From positions 1 to 33,134 of the forward strand of contig CAJUIW010000021.1 in the NCBI GenBank assembly GCA_910586895.1: a DNA stretch of 33,134 nt, written 5' to 3'. Position numbers and translations under genes: made by a program. The notes beneath the pieces are model-generated. The model worked only from the letters and a program-made list of their open reading frames with translations, ran no database searches and was not told the DNA's origin. This document shows, one piece after another, positions 14,670 to 23,273 of this stretch (position 1 is the first letter of the stretch; each line of letters begins with the position of its first letter). Origin of the DNA: an uncultured Muribaculaceae bacterium. GTDB taxonomy: Bacteria > Bacteroidota > Bacteroidia > Bacteroidales > Muribaculaceae.

Positions 14670-16580
14670 ATGGGAAAGATTATAGGCATTGACCTTGGAA
14701 CAACTAATTCATGTGTTTCCGTACTTGAAGGAAACGACCCTGTAGTAATACCTAACAGCGAAGGACGCAACACCACACCTTCGATCGTAGCTTTCGTTGA
14801 CGGCGGCGAACGTAAAGTGGGCGACCCCGCAAAACGTCAGGCCATCACAAACCCCAAACGCACCATTTACTCCATCAAGCGCTTCATGGGCGAAAACTAT
14901 GATCAGGTGGAGAAAGAAATAGAACGTGTACCTTACAAGGTGGTCCGCGCGGCTAACAACACTCCCCGTGTTGATATCGACGGTCGTGAATACACCCCGC
15001 AGGAAATTTCAGCCATGATTCTTCAGAAAATGAAGAAAACAGCTGAGGACTACCTCGGACAGTCAGTGACCGAAGCCGTTATCACCGTTCCGGCCTACTT
15101 CAACGACTCACAGCGTCAGGCCACCAAGGAAGCCGGCGAAATCGCAGGCCTCACAGTTAAGCGTATCGTAAACGAACCTACCGCAGCTGCCCTTGCCTAC
15201 GGTCTTGACAAGACCAACAAGGACCAGAAGATAGCCGTGTTTGACCTCGGTGGCGGTACTTTCGATATCTCAATCCTCGAACTCGGCGACGGCGTGTTTG
15301 AAGTTAAGTCAACCAACGGTGACACCCACCTCGGTGGTGATGACTTTGACCACGTGATCATCGACTGGCTCGCCGATGAATTCCTTAAGGACGAAGGCGT
15401 TGACCTCCGTCAGGATCCTATGGCCCTCCAGCGTCTTAAGGAAGCTGCCGAAAAAGCCAAGATTGAACTTTCAAGCACCACAAGCACAGAAATCAATCTT
15501 CCTTACATCATGCCGGTCAACGGTATTCCAAAGCACCTTGTAAAGACTCTGACCCGCGCAAAATTCGAACAGCTGGCCGACAAACTGATTCAGGCCACTA
15601 TCAAACCTTGCGAACAGGCTCTTAAGGATGCCGACCTCACAGCCAAGGATATTGACGAGGTGATTCTCGTGGGCGGTTCAACCCGTATCCCCGCTATCCA
15701 GCAGATTGTAGAGAAGTTCTTCGGCAAAGCTCCTTCAAAGGGCGTTAACCCCGACGAAGTGGTAGCCGTAGGTGCAGCCATTCAGGGCGGCGTACTTTCA
15801 GGCGATGTTAAGGACGTGCTTCTTCTTGACGTTGTGCCCCTGTCAGTAGGTATCGAAACTCTCGGCGGCGTGATGACAAAGCTTATTGAAGCCAACACCA
15901 CCATTCCTACCCGTAAGAGCGAAACATTCTCTACCGCAGCCGACAATCAGCCTTCAGTAGAAATCCATGTACTTCAGGGCGAACGTCCCATGGCCAAGGA
16001 TGACAAGACTCTCGGTAAGTTCCACCTCGATGGAATAGCTCCCGCACCCCGTGGCATACCTCAGATCGAAGTTACCTTCGAAATCGATGCCAACGGTATC
16101 CTCAACGTATCAGCCAAAGATAAGGCTACAGGCAAGGAACAGAGCATCCGTATCGAAGCATCAAGCGGCCTGACCGATGCCGAAATCAAGCGTATGAAGG
16201 ACGAAGCTGAAGCCAACGCAGCTGCCGACGCCAAGGAAAAAGAACGTATCGACAAGCTCAACCACGCCGATACTATGATATTCCAGACCGAAAAGCAGCT
16301 TAGCGAGCTCGGCGACAAGATTCCCGCCGACAAGAAAGCTCCTATCGAAACAGCTCTTGCCAAGCTCAAAGAAGCTCACAAGGCTCAGGATATCGCCGGC
16401 ATTGACGCTGCAATGAAGGAAATCGAAACTGCATTCGGTGCAGCACAGCAGGAAATCCTCAACGCTCAGGCCCAGGCCCAGCAGGGAGGCGCAGCCGGCT
16501 CACAGCAGGCCGGAGGTCCTACCCCTAACCCCGGTAACGGCGACGGCGTGACCGACGTCGAATTCGAGGAAGTGAAGTAA
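14670..16580 (+). CDS. dnaK: Chaperone DnaK (Hsp70)
   Basis: This 636-residue Hsp70 folds and protects proteins with DnaJ and GrpE. The ATPase domain shows GIDLGTTNSCVSV at the start, the phosphate loop FDLGGGTFDISIL near 191-203, and VILVGGSTRIPAIQ. The linker and substrate domain carry DVKDVLLLDVVPLSVGIET, and the C-terminal lid ends with a Gln/Gly/Ala-rich segment and the acidic EFEEVK tail of bacterial DnaK. Length is normal. It stands alone, without grpE or dnaJ nearby, flanked by terminators on both sides. Its upstream gap holds a sigma-54-like element instead of a clear housekeeping promoter. Confidence 0.98.
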   Translation: MGKIIGIDLGTTNSCVSVLEGNDPVVIPNSEGRNTTPSIVAFVDGGERKVGDPAKRQAITNPKRTIYSIKRFMGENYDQVEKEIERVPYKVVRAANNTPRVDIDGREYTPQEISAMILQKMKKTAEDYLGQSVTEAVITVPAYFNDSQRQATKEAGEIAGLTVKRIVNEPTAAALAYGLDKTNKDQKIAVFDLGGGTFDISILELGDGVFEVKSTNGDTHLGGDDFDHVIIDWLADEFLKDEGVDLRQDPMALQRLKEAAEKAKIELSSTTSTEINLPYIMPVNGIPKHLVKTLTRAKFEQLADKLIQATIKPCEQALKDADLTAKDIDEVILVGGSTRIPAIQQIVEKFFGKAPSKGVNPDEVVAVGAAIQGGVLSGDVKDVLLLDVVPLSVGIETLGGVMTKLIEANTTIPTRKSETFSTAADNQPSVEIHVLQGERPMAKDDKTLGKFHLDGIAPAPRGIPQIEVTFEIDANGILNVSAKDKATGKEQSIRIEASSGLTDAEIKRMKDEAEANAAADAKEKERIDKLNHADTMIFQTEKQLSELGDKIPADKKAPIETALAKLKEAHKAQDIAGIDAAMKEIETAFGAAQQEILNAQAQAQQGGAAGSQQAGGPTPNPGNGDGVTDVEFEEVK

Positions 16581-16601
16581 ACAGTATCATAAAAATAATC
16601 A

Positions 16602-16648
16602 GATGCGGGATGCAGCCCGATAGGGATGCGTCCCGCATCTTCCTTTTA
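16602..16648 (+). terminator. Rho-independent terminator after dnaK
   Basis: GATGCGGGA (16602-16610) and TCCCGCATC (16631-16639) form a 9-bp stem with a 20-nt loop that can fold further, followed by TTCCTTTT. Confidence 0.75.
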
Positions 16649-16671
16649 ATAACCTTTAATTTTTCTTTTCT

Positions 16672-16914
16672 ATGGAAATCAATGAGATTATCAGCCAATT
16701 GAAGGACAAGTTCGGCAATTCTGTCAATGTAGAGCAGATAACTGAGAAACTGAACGGATTTGACCACTCCAAGATGTCGTTTACGGAGATTGTAGCAAAA
16801 CTGAAAGATGGCAACATTCTCGGTGACCTTGATGGAGATGGCAAGGTGGAGTCCACTATCGATGAGCTCAAAGGGAAAGCTTCACAGATGTTCGGCGGCA
16901 TTTTTGGCAAATGA
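16672..16914 (+). CDS. Small acidic protein with an EF-hand-like loop, unknown function
   Basis: This 80-residue protein has no signal peptide or membrane segment. It is mostly helical: MEINEIISQLKDKFGNSVNV, then EQITEKLNGFDHSKMSFTEIVAKLKDG. Residues 52-60 read DLDGDGKVE, a calcium-binding EF-hand or dockerin-type loop with Asp52, Asp54 and Asp56. The acidic residue expected at position 12 of the loop is shifted by one (Asp64), so binding is uncertain. It ends KASQMFGGIFGK. The start is set by the first ATG after the dnaK terminator; a terminator follows, so the gene is a single unit. Function unknown. Confidence 0.75.
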   Translation: MEINEIISQLKDKFGNSVNVEQITEKLNGFDHSKMSFTEIVAKLKDGNILGDLDGDGKVESTIDELKGKASQMFGGIFGK

Positions 16915-16959
16915 CCCCTAAACAAAAAAAACGTAAGAACGATTACCCCCAATGATTAT

Positions 16960-16990
16960 AGAGGCTGTCTAACAGGCAGCCTCTTTTAAT
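16960..16990 (+). terminator. Rho-independent terminator after the small EF-hand-like gene
   Basis: GAGGCTG (16961-16967) and CAGCCTC (16977-16983) form a 7-bp stem, closed by an A-T pair, followed by TTTTAATTTT. The reverse strand lacks a good T-tract, so it probably serves only the + strand gene. Confidence 0.7.
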
Positions 16991-17130
16991 TTTGATTATT
17001 CTCTATTTCAATTTATGTATGTCATTTATCTGTACTGCACAAAAATCGGCGGTAAGATGGCTTAAAACGTTCTGAGATATTTGAACTTAATTTTTTTGGA
17101 TATATTACTACTGGTGTAAAAGTGGTATTA
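16991..17130. other. AT-rich gap between convergent genes
   Basis: No gene or strong hairpin is seen. It separates the small + strand gene from the 3' end of the minus-strand ATPase gene, and no obvious terminator for the latter is visible. Confidence 0.4.
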
Positions 17131-18267
17131 TCAGATATCGCGAATGTTAATCGCCAGAGGAGGAATTGACTCTCCATTATAAATAACAGAAGATTCTACT
17201 GAAACATCCATCTGCGATGCCAACTTCTTCATATTGACAGAGTAATCAGGTTGAAGCGTCTTACCGGCTTTAATCTCATACAGATGAATACTATCATGGC
17301 CATTCTGCTCCACCATATCCACTTCTATACCTCTGTTCTCTCTATAAAAAAAGAGATTGGATCGTCTACCGGCATTCAGGTTCTTCTTTACAAAGGATGA
17401 AACAGCCATATTTTCAAAGATTGCCCCCCACATGATGGAGTTATTGATATTCGAAGGTGATTCGATACCTAACAGGCTGCAAAGTAATCCGGTATCATAA
17501 AAATATATCTTTTTATTCTTTGTCAGACTCTTATTCGGATTTGCATAATAAGGTGGAAGCTCGAATACGATGTAGGACATGGTCAAAATCGACAGCCACT
17601 CAGTTATAGTAACAGCCGATACCCCTACTTCACGTGATAGAGCCGATGCATTAAATTCTGACCCTACCCTCAGAGCTAACATCCGTACAAACATGTCAAA
17701 TTTCAGAAGATTTGATACGCGTAGCAAATCCCTGAGGTCGCGCTCCACATACGTATTATAGTAGTTATCATAAAAATCTTTCGGAGGAATCCCATTTACC
17801 AACACTCCCGGATAAAAGCCTTGGAACGCAATCTCCTCTATTGACTTGTCTATAATCTCAGAACTTATCTCGTTAAACGAAAATGGCAGTAAAGTGAACA
17901 GAGCCGAACGGCCAGCCAACGACTGGGTAACTGCATTCAACAATGAAAAATTACTGCTTCCGGTCAATATATACCGCCTGTCAGAATTCTCATCAACCAT
18001 CACCTGTATCTCTGACAATATTCCCGGCACGTGTTGCACTTCGTCTATGATTACATGATTACCTAACCCCTCAAGAAAGCCCTGAGGATCATTTGAAGCC
18101 AAAGAGCGCATAGCAATCCGTTCAAGGTTTACATATTTATAATCAGGAAAAAGATGCTTACACAATGTACTTTTACCAGCTTGTCTCGGGCCCGTTATTG
18201 TAATTACGGGGTAATGTTTGTGGGCTTCTTCAACGCGGGGTGTGATGGTTCTTGGTATATAATGCAT
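17131..18267 (-). CDS. AAA-family ATPase with DUF4143 domain
   Basis: This 378-residue protein has the AAA_14/DUF4143 layout. The N-terminal P-loop is GPRQAGKST (26-34, Lys32), Walker B is HVIIDEVQH (Asp76, Glu77), and the sensor region is ILTGSSNF (101-108). The middle carries the Y-x-x-Y-V-E-R-D-L-R-D motif (about 170-181). The C-terminus has a PD-(D/E)XK-nuclease-like core, GIEVDMV (Glu316, Asp318) and YEIKAGKT (Glu332, Lys334). The family is very common in gut anaerobes and of unknown role; mobile or defence links are suspected but unproven. It is the only sizeable minus-strand gene here and is relatively AT-rich, so recent acquisition is possible. It has its own promoter at 18302-18332. 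Confidence 0.9.
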   Translation of the reverse strand: MHYIPRTITPRVEEAHKHYPVITITGPRQAGKSTLCKHLFPDYKYVNLERIAMRSLASNDPQGFLEGLGNHVIIDEVQHVPGILSEIQVMVDENSDRRYILTGSSNFSLLNAVTQSLAGRSALFTLLPFSFNEISSEIIDKSIEEIAFQGFYPGVLVNGIPPKDFYDNYYNTYVERDLRDLLRVSNLLKFDMFVRMLALRVGSEFNASALSREVGVSAVTITEWLSILTMSYIVFELPPYYANPNKSLTKNKKIYFYDTGLLCSLLGIESPSNINNSIMWGAIFENMAVSSFVKKNLNAGRRSNLFFYRENRGIEVDMVEQNGHDSIHLYEIKAGKTLQPDYSVNMKKLASQMDVSVESSVIYNGESIPPLAINIRDI

Positions 18268-18301
18268 TTTGCAGAAATCTAAAGTAGAACTTTGAATTTT
18301 A

Positions 18302-18332
18302 CAAAGTTATCAATTTACCATGATTTGCGCAA
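18302..18332 (-). promoter_or_regulatory. Promoter of the minus-strand ATPase gene
   Basis: Reading the minus strand, TTG (18332-18330), 20 nt, then TAACTTTG (18309-18302): an ideal Bacteroidetes promoter. The start would fall about 25-30 nt before the ATG at 18267. Confidence 0.7.
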
Positions 18333-18428
18333 GTTTCCACAGTGCTAATCAAGATCTAACCTTAAAACTACGTATCTTAAAGACAAAGGGATTCTTTCAC
18401 GCACCGGCTCCACCAGACGGCGGTGCTG

Positions 18429-18465
18429 GATAGTCGCTACAACTATATGACTATCGAGTTTTTTT
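18429..18465 (+). terminator. Orphan Rho-independent terminator
   Basis: GATAGTC (18429-18435) and GACTATC (18449-18455) form a perfect 7-bp stem followed by GAG and seven T's (18459-18465). No + strand gene precedes it. A second hairpin, GCACCG/CGGTGC (18401-18426), lies directly upstream, so a small RNA may end here. Confidence 0.5.
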
Positions 18466-18477
18466 ATTTCTGAAGTC

Positions 18478-18508
18478 TTGCTATTACTATCTGTATAATA
18501 TATATTTG
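18478..18508 (+). promoter_or_regulatory. Promoter of the LRR/transglutaminase gene
   Basis: TTG at 18478-18480, 20 nt, then TATATTTG at 18501-18508. Transcription from about 18515 excludes the upstream ATG at 18506 and supports the start at 18548. Confidence 0.7.
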
Positions 18509-18547
18509 TGTTCAATTATCGACCCGTATCAACAACAAACAACAGAT

Positions 18548-20461
18548 ATGAAACACATCATTACCACAATTATCTTATTAACGGCTATTCTCTCCGGGGC
18601 TTCGTCAGTTTATGCGAAAGTGCGGAATGTCAACGTCAAGCAGCCGGGACAGATCTCGGCGGTTGTTAAAAAGAGCAGTCTGAAAAAAGGTGACATCCTG
18701 AAAATAAAGGGAACGCTAAACAACGACGATCTGATATTCCTTCGTGAGCTATGCGGACGTGACACAGCCAATAAAGAAACTGTGCCACTGATTGAGAGCA
18801 TCGACCTTTCGGAGGTGACTTTCGCCCCACAATCCGGAAGCAAGGCTTTCATGATGGACAAGTATCGTCTTACCTCACGGAATGCGATACCGGACTTTTT
18901 TCTATACGGTACTCCTATAAAAAGCATTGTCTTTCCACAGGCTATGGACAGCATCAAGACAGGGGCTTTTGCCATGACCGCACTGACGGAGGTGTATATA
19001 CCTGATGGTGTATATGTGGCCGACAACGCATTTTCAGGCGATTCGCTTCTCACCCGGCTCCGTCTTCCGGCAATGAAGTCAGCCATAGTCCCATCACGCA
19101 ACAACATGAAAAGCCTGCGTTCTATATCATACGGCGATATTGACTACATAGCCGGAGGTGCGTTCGCCGGACTCCCGGCGCTTGAAGAGGTAGAATTCCA
19201 TGGATCTATTGGCCATACTGACGGCTATGCCTTCTCCAACAACCCCAATCTCAAACGGATAACATTTAATGGTCCTGTGTTATCGACAGGAGGAAAACAA
19301 TATGCCGAAAACTGCCCGGAACTAAATGAATTAAATATCAACGGTCTTATGGTAGGGTGGGGACTAACGGACTATCCTGGATGCCCAAAGCTAAACCTAC
19401 CTACGCTGAATGGTGTCGTTTTTGATTCATCCGACAGTATATTTGCGCCGCCAACACCTGCCGGCAGTATTTTCACGCGCCCGGAGATGGAGCCACAGCT
19501 CGAAAAGCTCGTGGATATCTACAGCCGCCTCAGAGGGTCAAAAGGCTTCATGAAGAATATAGCCAGAAATGCCGAACAGCCAATCATCGAATTGGCGCAA
19601 TTGGCTAAACGCGATGACCTTACCACAATGGTCCGACAGATAGCAGAAAAATACCGAAATCCTGATGACGGCAAATCGAAATTGCAGATTCTCAAAGAAT
19701 CCAAGCCGTATAAATCAGCGCCTGAGGATTCTTCATTTGTAAAATTTACATATAAGCTTCCTTCCGATTCACTGCTCACTTTATCAAGAGAGCATTTCAA
19801 TCTCGACAGCATAGCAGGCTCAGGCGATGACATATCGCGCATTAAAAATCTGCTGTACTGGGTACATGACACGGTGCGTCACGATGGGTCATCCGGATGG
19901 CCGAATTGCGATTTCAACCTTCGTGACCTTGTTGATATCTGCAAAAAGGATAACCGCGGACTCAATTGCCGCTTCATGGCTATGATGCTCACCGAAGCCC
20001 TGCTTGCCGAAGGGATTCCAGCACGTTATCTCACCTGCCAGTCCAAAATCTATGACGAGGATAATGACTGCCATGTGATATGCGTGGCCTGGAGCCGCTC
20101 GCTTGACAAGTGGGTATGGGTCGACCCGACTTTCGCAGCATTCGTAACAGATGAAAATGGACTGATGCTGCACCCAGGCGAAGTGCGCTACCGTCTGCAG
20201 AACGACATGCCCCTTGTGCTGAACCCGGATGCCAACTGGAATCACCAAAGCATTCAGACAAAGGAAGAATATCTGGATCAATACATGGCTAAAAATCTAT
20301 ACCTGATTGAATCAAACACCATGCAGCAGTCGCAACCGGAGGGCAGGACAGCCAACAAGAAAGGTATACATGTATGCCTGCGTCCCGTGGACTTCGAATA
20401 TGGTAGCAACCGAAACACTACCACCGACTCCGAGCTGTTCTGGCAGCGACCGGGCATTTGA
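18548..20461 (+). CDS. Secreted leucine-rich-repeat and transglutaminase-like protein
   Basis: Starting at ATG 18548 the protein has 637 residues and a Sec signal (MKHIITTIILLTAILSGASS, cleaved near VYA). An in-frame ATG at 18506 lies inside the promoter and is rejected. Residues about 75-270 hold BspA-like LRR_5 repeats (GTPIKSIVFPQAMDSIKTGA, then GAFAGLPALEEVEFHGSI). Residues about 430-560 form a transglutaminase-like core with a papain-type triad: Cys474 in GLNCRFMAM, His509 in DCHVICVAWS and Asp526 in WVWVDPT. All three are present, so peptidase or transglutaminase chemistry is plausible. LRR_5 proteins in this phylum are often surface or periplasmic binders. Single-gene unit between its own promoter and a strong terminator. 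Confidence 0.85.
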   Translation: MKHIITTIILLTAILSGASSVYAKVRNVNVKQPGQISAVVKKSSLKKGDILKIKGTLNNDDLIFLRELCGRDTANKETVPLIESIDLSEVTFAPQSGSKAFMMDKYRLTSRNAIPDFFLYGTPIKSIVFPQAMDSIKTGAFAMTALTEVYIPDGVYVADNAFSGDSLLTRLRLPAMKSAIVPSRNNMKSLRSISYGDIDYIAGGAFAGLPALEEVEFHGSIGHTDGYAFSNNPNLKRITFNGPVLSTGGKQYAENCPELNELNINGLMVGWGLTDYPGCPKLNLPTLNGVVFDSSDSIFAPPTPAGSIFTRPEMEPQLEKLVDIYSRLRGSKGFMKNIARNAEQPIIELAQLAKRDDLTTMVRQIAEKYRNPDDGKSKLQILKESKPYKSAPEDSSFVKFTYKLPSDSLLTLSREHFNLDSIAGSGDDISRIKNLLYWVHDTVRHDGSSGWPNCDFNLRDLVDICKKDNRGLNCRFMAMMLTEALLAEGIPARYLTCQSKIYDEDNDCHVICVAWSRSLDKWVWVDPTFAAFVTDENGLMLHPGEVRYRLQNDMPLVLNPDANWNHQSIQTKEEYLDQYMAKNLYLIESNTMQQSQPEGRTANKKGIHVCLRPVDFEYGSNRNTTTDSELFWQRPGI

Positions 20462-20491
20462 CTCCAAGGCAACATACGCTGACTTTATTCT

Positions 20492-20529
20492 GTGTGGGAC
20501 CAACTCTACGGGTCCCACACTTTTTTTTT
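20492..20529 (+). terminator. Strong Rho-independent terminator
   Basis: GTGTGGGACC (20492-20501) and GGTCCCACAC (20511-20520) form a perfect 10-bp stem with a 9-nt loop followed by nine T's. Confidence 0.92.
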
Positions 20530-20544
20530 ATCAGAAATAACTTG

Positions 20545-20552
20545 TAAATTTG
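20545..20552 (+). promoter_or_regulatory. -7 element of metY
   Basis: TAAATTTG matches TAnnTTTG 19 nt before the ATG at 20572, implying a very short leader. The -33 position falls in the preceding T-run, with no TTG. Confidence 0.4.
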
Positions 20553-20571
20553 CAAAACCAATCATATCATC

Positions 20572-21858
20572 ATGGCAGAAAAGTTACATTTTGAAACCCT
20601 CCAGCTGCATGTTGGCCAGGAAGAACCGGATTCCGCTACCGGTGCACGTGCAGTACCTATATATCAGACAACATCATACGTATTCCGCGACTCAGCTCAT
20701 GCCACCGACAGGTTCGCACTTCGTGATCCCGGCAACATCTACGGACGTCTGACGAATCCTACCCAGGATGTGCTGGAACGCCGTATCGCGGCACTTGAAG
20801 GGGGCAGCGCAGCTCTGGCTGTAGCATCCGGAGCTGCGGCCGTAACCTATGCCATAATGAATATAGCCCGTTCAGGCGACCATATCGTTTCGGCTAACAA
20901 TATTTACGGTGGTTCATACAATCTGCTGGACAATACAATGCCTGATTATGGTGTGACCACTACATTTGTCGATCCATCTGACCCTGAGAATTTCAGCCGG
21001 GCCATACGCCCCGAAACAAAAGCGATATTCATCGAAACGCTTGGCAACCCCAACTCAAATGTTACTGATATCCGGGCCATAGCAGACGTAGCCCATGCCC
21101 ATGGACTCCCTCTGATTATCGACAATACATTCGCCACACCGTTTCTGGTGCGCCCTATAGAGCATGGAGCGGACATCGTGGTTCACTCCGCCACAAAGTT
21201 TATCGGAGGTCACGGCACATCACTCGGTGGTATCATAGTTGACTCCGGTCGGTTTGACTGGAAATCAAATCCTGAGAAGTTCCCGACACTTGCCATGCCT
21301 GATCCGTCATATCATGGCGCAGTATTTGCCGATACCGATCCGGCATCGCCATTCGTGACACGCATACGTGCCGTGCTGCTGCGCGACACCGGAGCATGCA
21401 TCAGCCCCATCAACGCATTCCTGCTTCTGCAAGGGGTAGAGACTCTGTCGCTGCGCGTAGAGCGTCATGTGTCTAATGCCGTTGCCATAGCCCGGTTTTT
21501 GAACGACCATCCGAAAGTAAAGAAGGTAAACCATCCCTCCCTACCGGGACACCCCGATTCAGAACTGTACGCCCGCTATTTCCCAAGTGGCGGCGGCTCG
21601 ATATTTACCATAGAGATTGAAGGAGGCCATGAAGCTGCCTGCCGATTCATCGACTCACTCCGCATATTCTCTCTGCTTGCCAACGTAGCCGACGTGAAAT
21701 CGCTGGTGATTCATCCCGCATCGACCACTCATTCCCAGCTTACAGATGAGCAGAAAGCCGAACAAGGGATATACCCCGGCACTGTACGTCTGTCGATTGG
21801 TACCGAGCATGTCGATGACCTTATAGCCGATCTCAGTCAAGCACTTGACAAAGCATAA
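20572..21858 (+). CDS. metY: O-acetylhomoserine sulfhydrylase (PLP-dependent)
   Basis: This 428-residue Cys/Met-metabolism PLP enzyme probably converts O-acetylhomoserine and sulfide to homocysteine. The start FETLQLHVGQEEPDSATGAR and PIYQTTSYVF is typical of MetY. The PLP lysine is Lys209 in HSATKFIGGHGTSLGG, and Asp184 in IIDNTFATP contacts the pyridine nitrogen. YGRLTNPTQDVLERRIAALEGG carries the phosphate-binding Tyr/Arg. The insertion after FIGGHG and the length of about 430 residues distinguish it from MetB/MetC (about 380-400). No sulfur-assimilation gene adjoins it. No terminator lies between it and the next gene, 49 nt away. Confidence 0.92.
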   Translation: MAEKLHFETLQLHVGQEEPDSATGARAVPIYQTTSYVFRDSAHATDRFALRDPGNIYGRLTNPTQDVLERRIAALEGGSAALAVASGAAAVTYAIMNIARSGDHIVSANNIYGGSYNLLDNTMPDYGVTTTFVDPSDPENFSRAIRPETKAIFIETLGNPNSNVTDIRAIADVAHAHGLPLIIDNTFATPFLVRPIEHGADIVVHSATKFIGGHGTSLGGIIVDSGRFDWKSNPEKFPTLAMPDPSYHGAVFADTDPASPFVTRIRAVLLRDTGACISPINAFLLLQGVETLSLRVERHVSNAVAIARFLNDHPKVKKVNHPSLPGHPDSELYARYFPSGGGSIFTIEIEGGHEAACRFIDSLRIFSLLANVADVKSLVIHPASTTHSQLTDEQKAEQGIYPGTVRLSIGTEHVDDLIADLSQALDKA

Positions 21859-21907
21859 TCAACAAATCCAACATAGCCAATTCAACTACATCATACCAGT
21901 ACTGATA

Positions 21908-23263
21908 ATGAGAACATTCCGACTTTGCCTTGCAATAATGGCCCTATTCACACTGGCTCAAACAGCATCTGCACAGATGTCGCGCATATTGGGCCGCACT
22001 GTGCCGGCTCCTGATGTCGACACAATAGCTCTTATCGATAATGAACTCCCTCAGCAGATATATCAGTCAATAATTGACCGTCCGGACTTTGATTCCATCA
22101 TCAGCAACCCCTCACGACATTACAAGGTGGCCAATATCGGCCGCCCCGGTCCACTCGTGTTCAGCACTTACAAATTTCTTCCCAAGCATGAGCTGACCAA
22201 TCCTGAACGCGACAGCAATTTTGCCGACGCATATGTATGGCTTGACGACCTGTCGTCAACCGAAAACGCCTACCAGCGTGCCATCCAGGACCTTATGATG
22301 TACAACCCCGATGCTATAGAATACAACGCCGACAATCTGCCCGTGGCACCGAAGCTTTATCGCGCGTTTGTCGATCCATCATCGCTCCGCATTGAATTCG
22401 AAGAAGCCAAAGTGACGGAAAAACCGCAGGGGCCGGAAACCGAGCGCAAGAAATGGCTCCACCGCTTCAATGCTTCGCTACAGTTCTCTCAGGCTTACGT
22501 ATCGCCCAACTGGTATCAGGGTGGCAACAACAATCTCAATATGATAGGACAGTTGCTATACAACCTGAAACTGAACCAGAAGTTCTACCCCAACTATCTG
22601 CTTGACATCACAGCCCAATACAAGATAGGCCTGAACAGCACTCCTGATGACAGCATCCGTGCCTACAATATCAGCGAGGATCTGTTCCAGTTCAATCTTA
22701 CCGCAGGTCTGAAAGCATACAAGAAATGGTACTATTCAGCCAGCGTCAACTTCAAGACACAGATATTCAACCATTATCCCTCCAACTCCCACAATCTGAC
22801 CTCTGCCCTGCTCTCGCCCGGCGAGCTCAACGTAGGTCTCGGTATGACTTATAATTCAACCAACAAGAACAAGACATTTACCATCGACCTGTCAGTATCA
22901 CCGATATCCTGGAATCTTAAGACGTGTATCAACCACAACCTTAACGAAACCGCATTCGGCATAAAAGAGGGGCGTAATTCGGTAAGCGAAATAGGTTCGA
23001 GCCTTGAATGCAAGTACCAGTGGAAAATGGCATGGAATATCACCTACAAATCCCGCATTTTCCTCTTCTCGGACTATTCATACCTTCAGGGTGACTGGGA
23101 ACATACGTTCAACTTCGCCATCAACCGTTACTTCTCCACACAGCTGTATCTGCACATGCGCTATGACACCTCTACTCCCCGTATAGAAGATTCGAAATGG
23201 CATAAATTCCAGTTCAAAGAGATTCTCAGCTTCGGATTCAACTATGTGTTCAGCACCATCTAA
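21908..23263 (+). CDS. DUF3078 outer-membrane beta-barrel protein
   Basis: I set the start at MRTFRLCLAIMALFTLAQTA (ATG 21908, 451 residues) because it gives a normal signal peptide cleaved near ASA; the frame is open further upstream to 21845, overlapping metY. From about 195 the sequence is an alternating, aromatic-rich barrel (FSQAYVSPNWYQGGNNNLNM, then many amphipathic strands) ending in an aromatic strand, FGFNYVFSTI. The W-Y-x-G-G-N-N-N motif is characteristic of the Bacteroidetes DUF3078 family, whose function is unknown. The next gene starts 10 nt after the stop. Confidence 0.85.
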   Translation: MRTFRLCLAIMALFTLAQTASAQMSRILGRTVPAPDVDTIALIDNELPQQIYQSIIDRPDFDSIISNPSRHYKVANIGRPGPLVFSTYKFLPKHELTNPERDSNFADAYVWLDDLSSTENAYQRAIQDLMMYNPDAIEYNADNLPVAPKLYRAFVDPSSLRIEFEEAKVTEKPQGPETERKKWLHRFNASLQFSQAYVSPNWYQGGNNNLNMIGQLLYNLKLNQKFYPNYLLDITAQYKIGLNSTPDDSIRAYNISEDLFQFNLTAGLKAYKKWYYSASVNFKTQIFNHYPSNSHNLTSALLSPGELNVGLGMTYNSTNKNKTFTIDLSVSPISWNLKTCINHNLNETAFGIKEGRNSVSEIGSSLECKYQWKMAWNITYKSRIFLFSDYSYLQGDWEHTFNFAINRYFSTQLYLHMRYDTSTPRIEDSKWHKFQFKEILSFGFNYVFSTI

Positions 23264-23273
23264 CCCGTAACGA

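Noticed and set aside
18506..18547. Upstream ATG for the LRR/transglutaminase gene
   Set aside because: It lies inside the predicted -7 promoter element and would put extra residues before the signal peptide.
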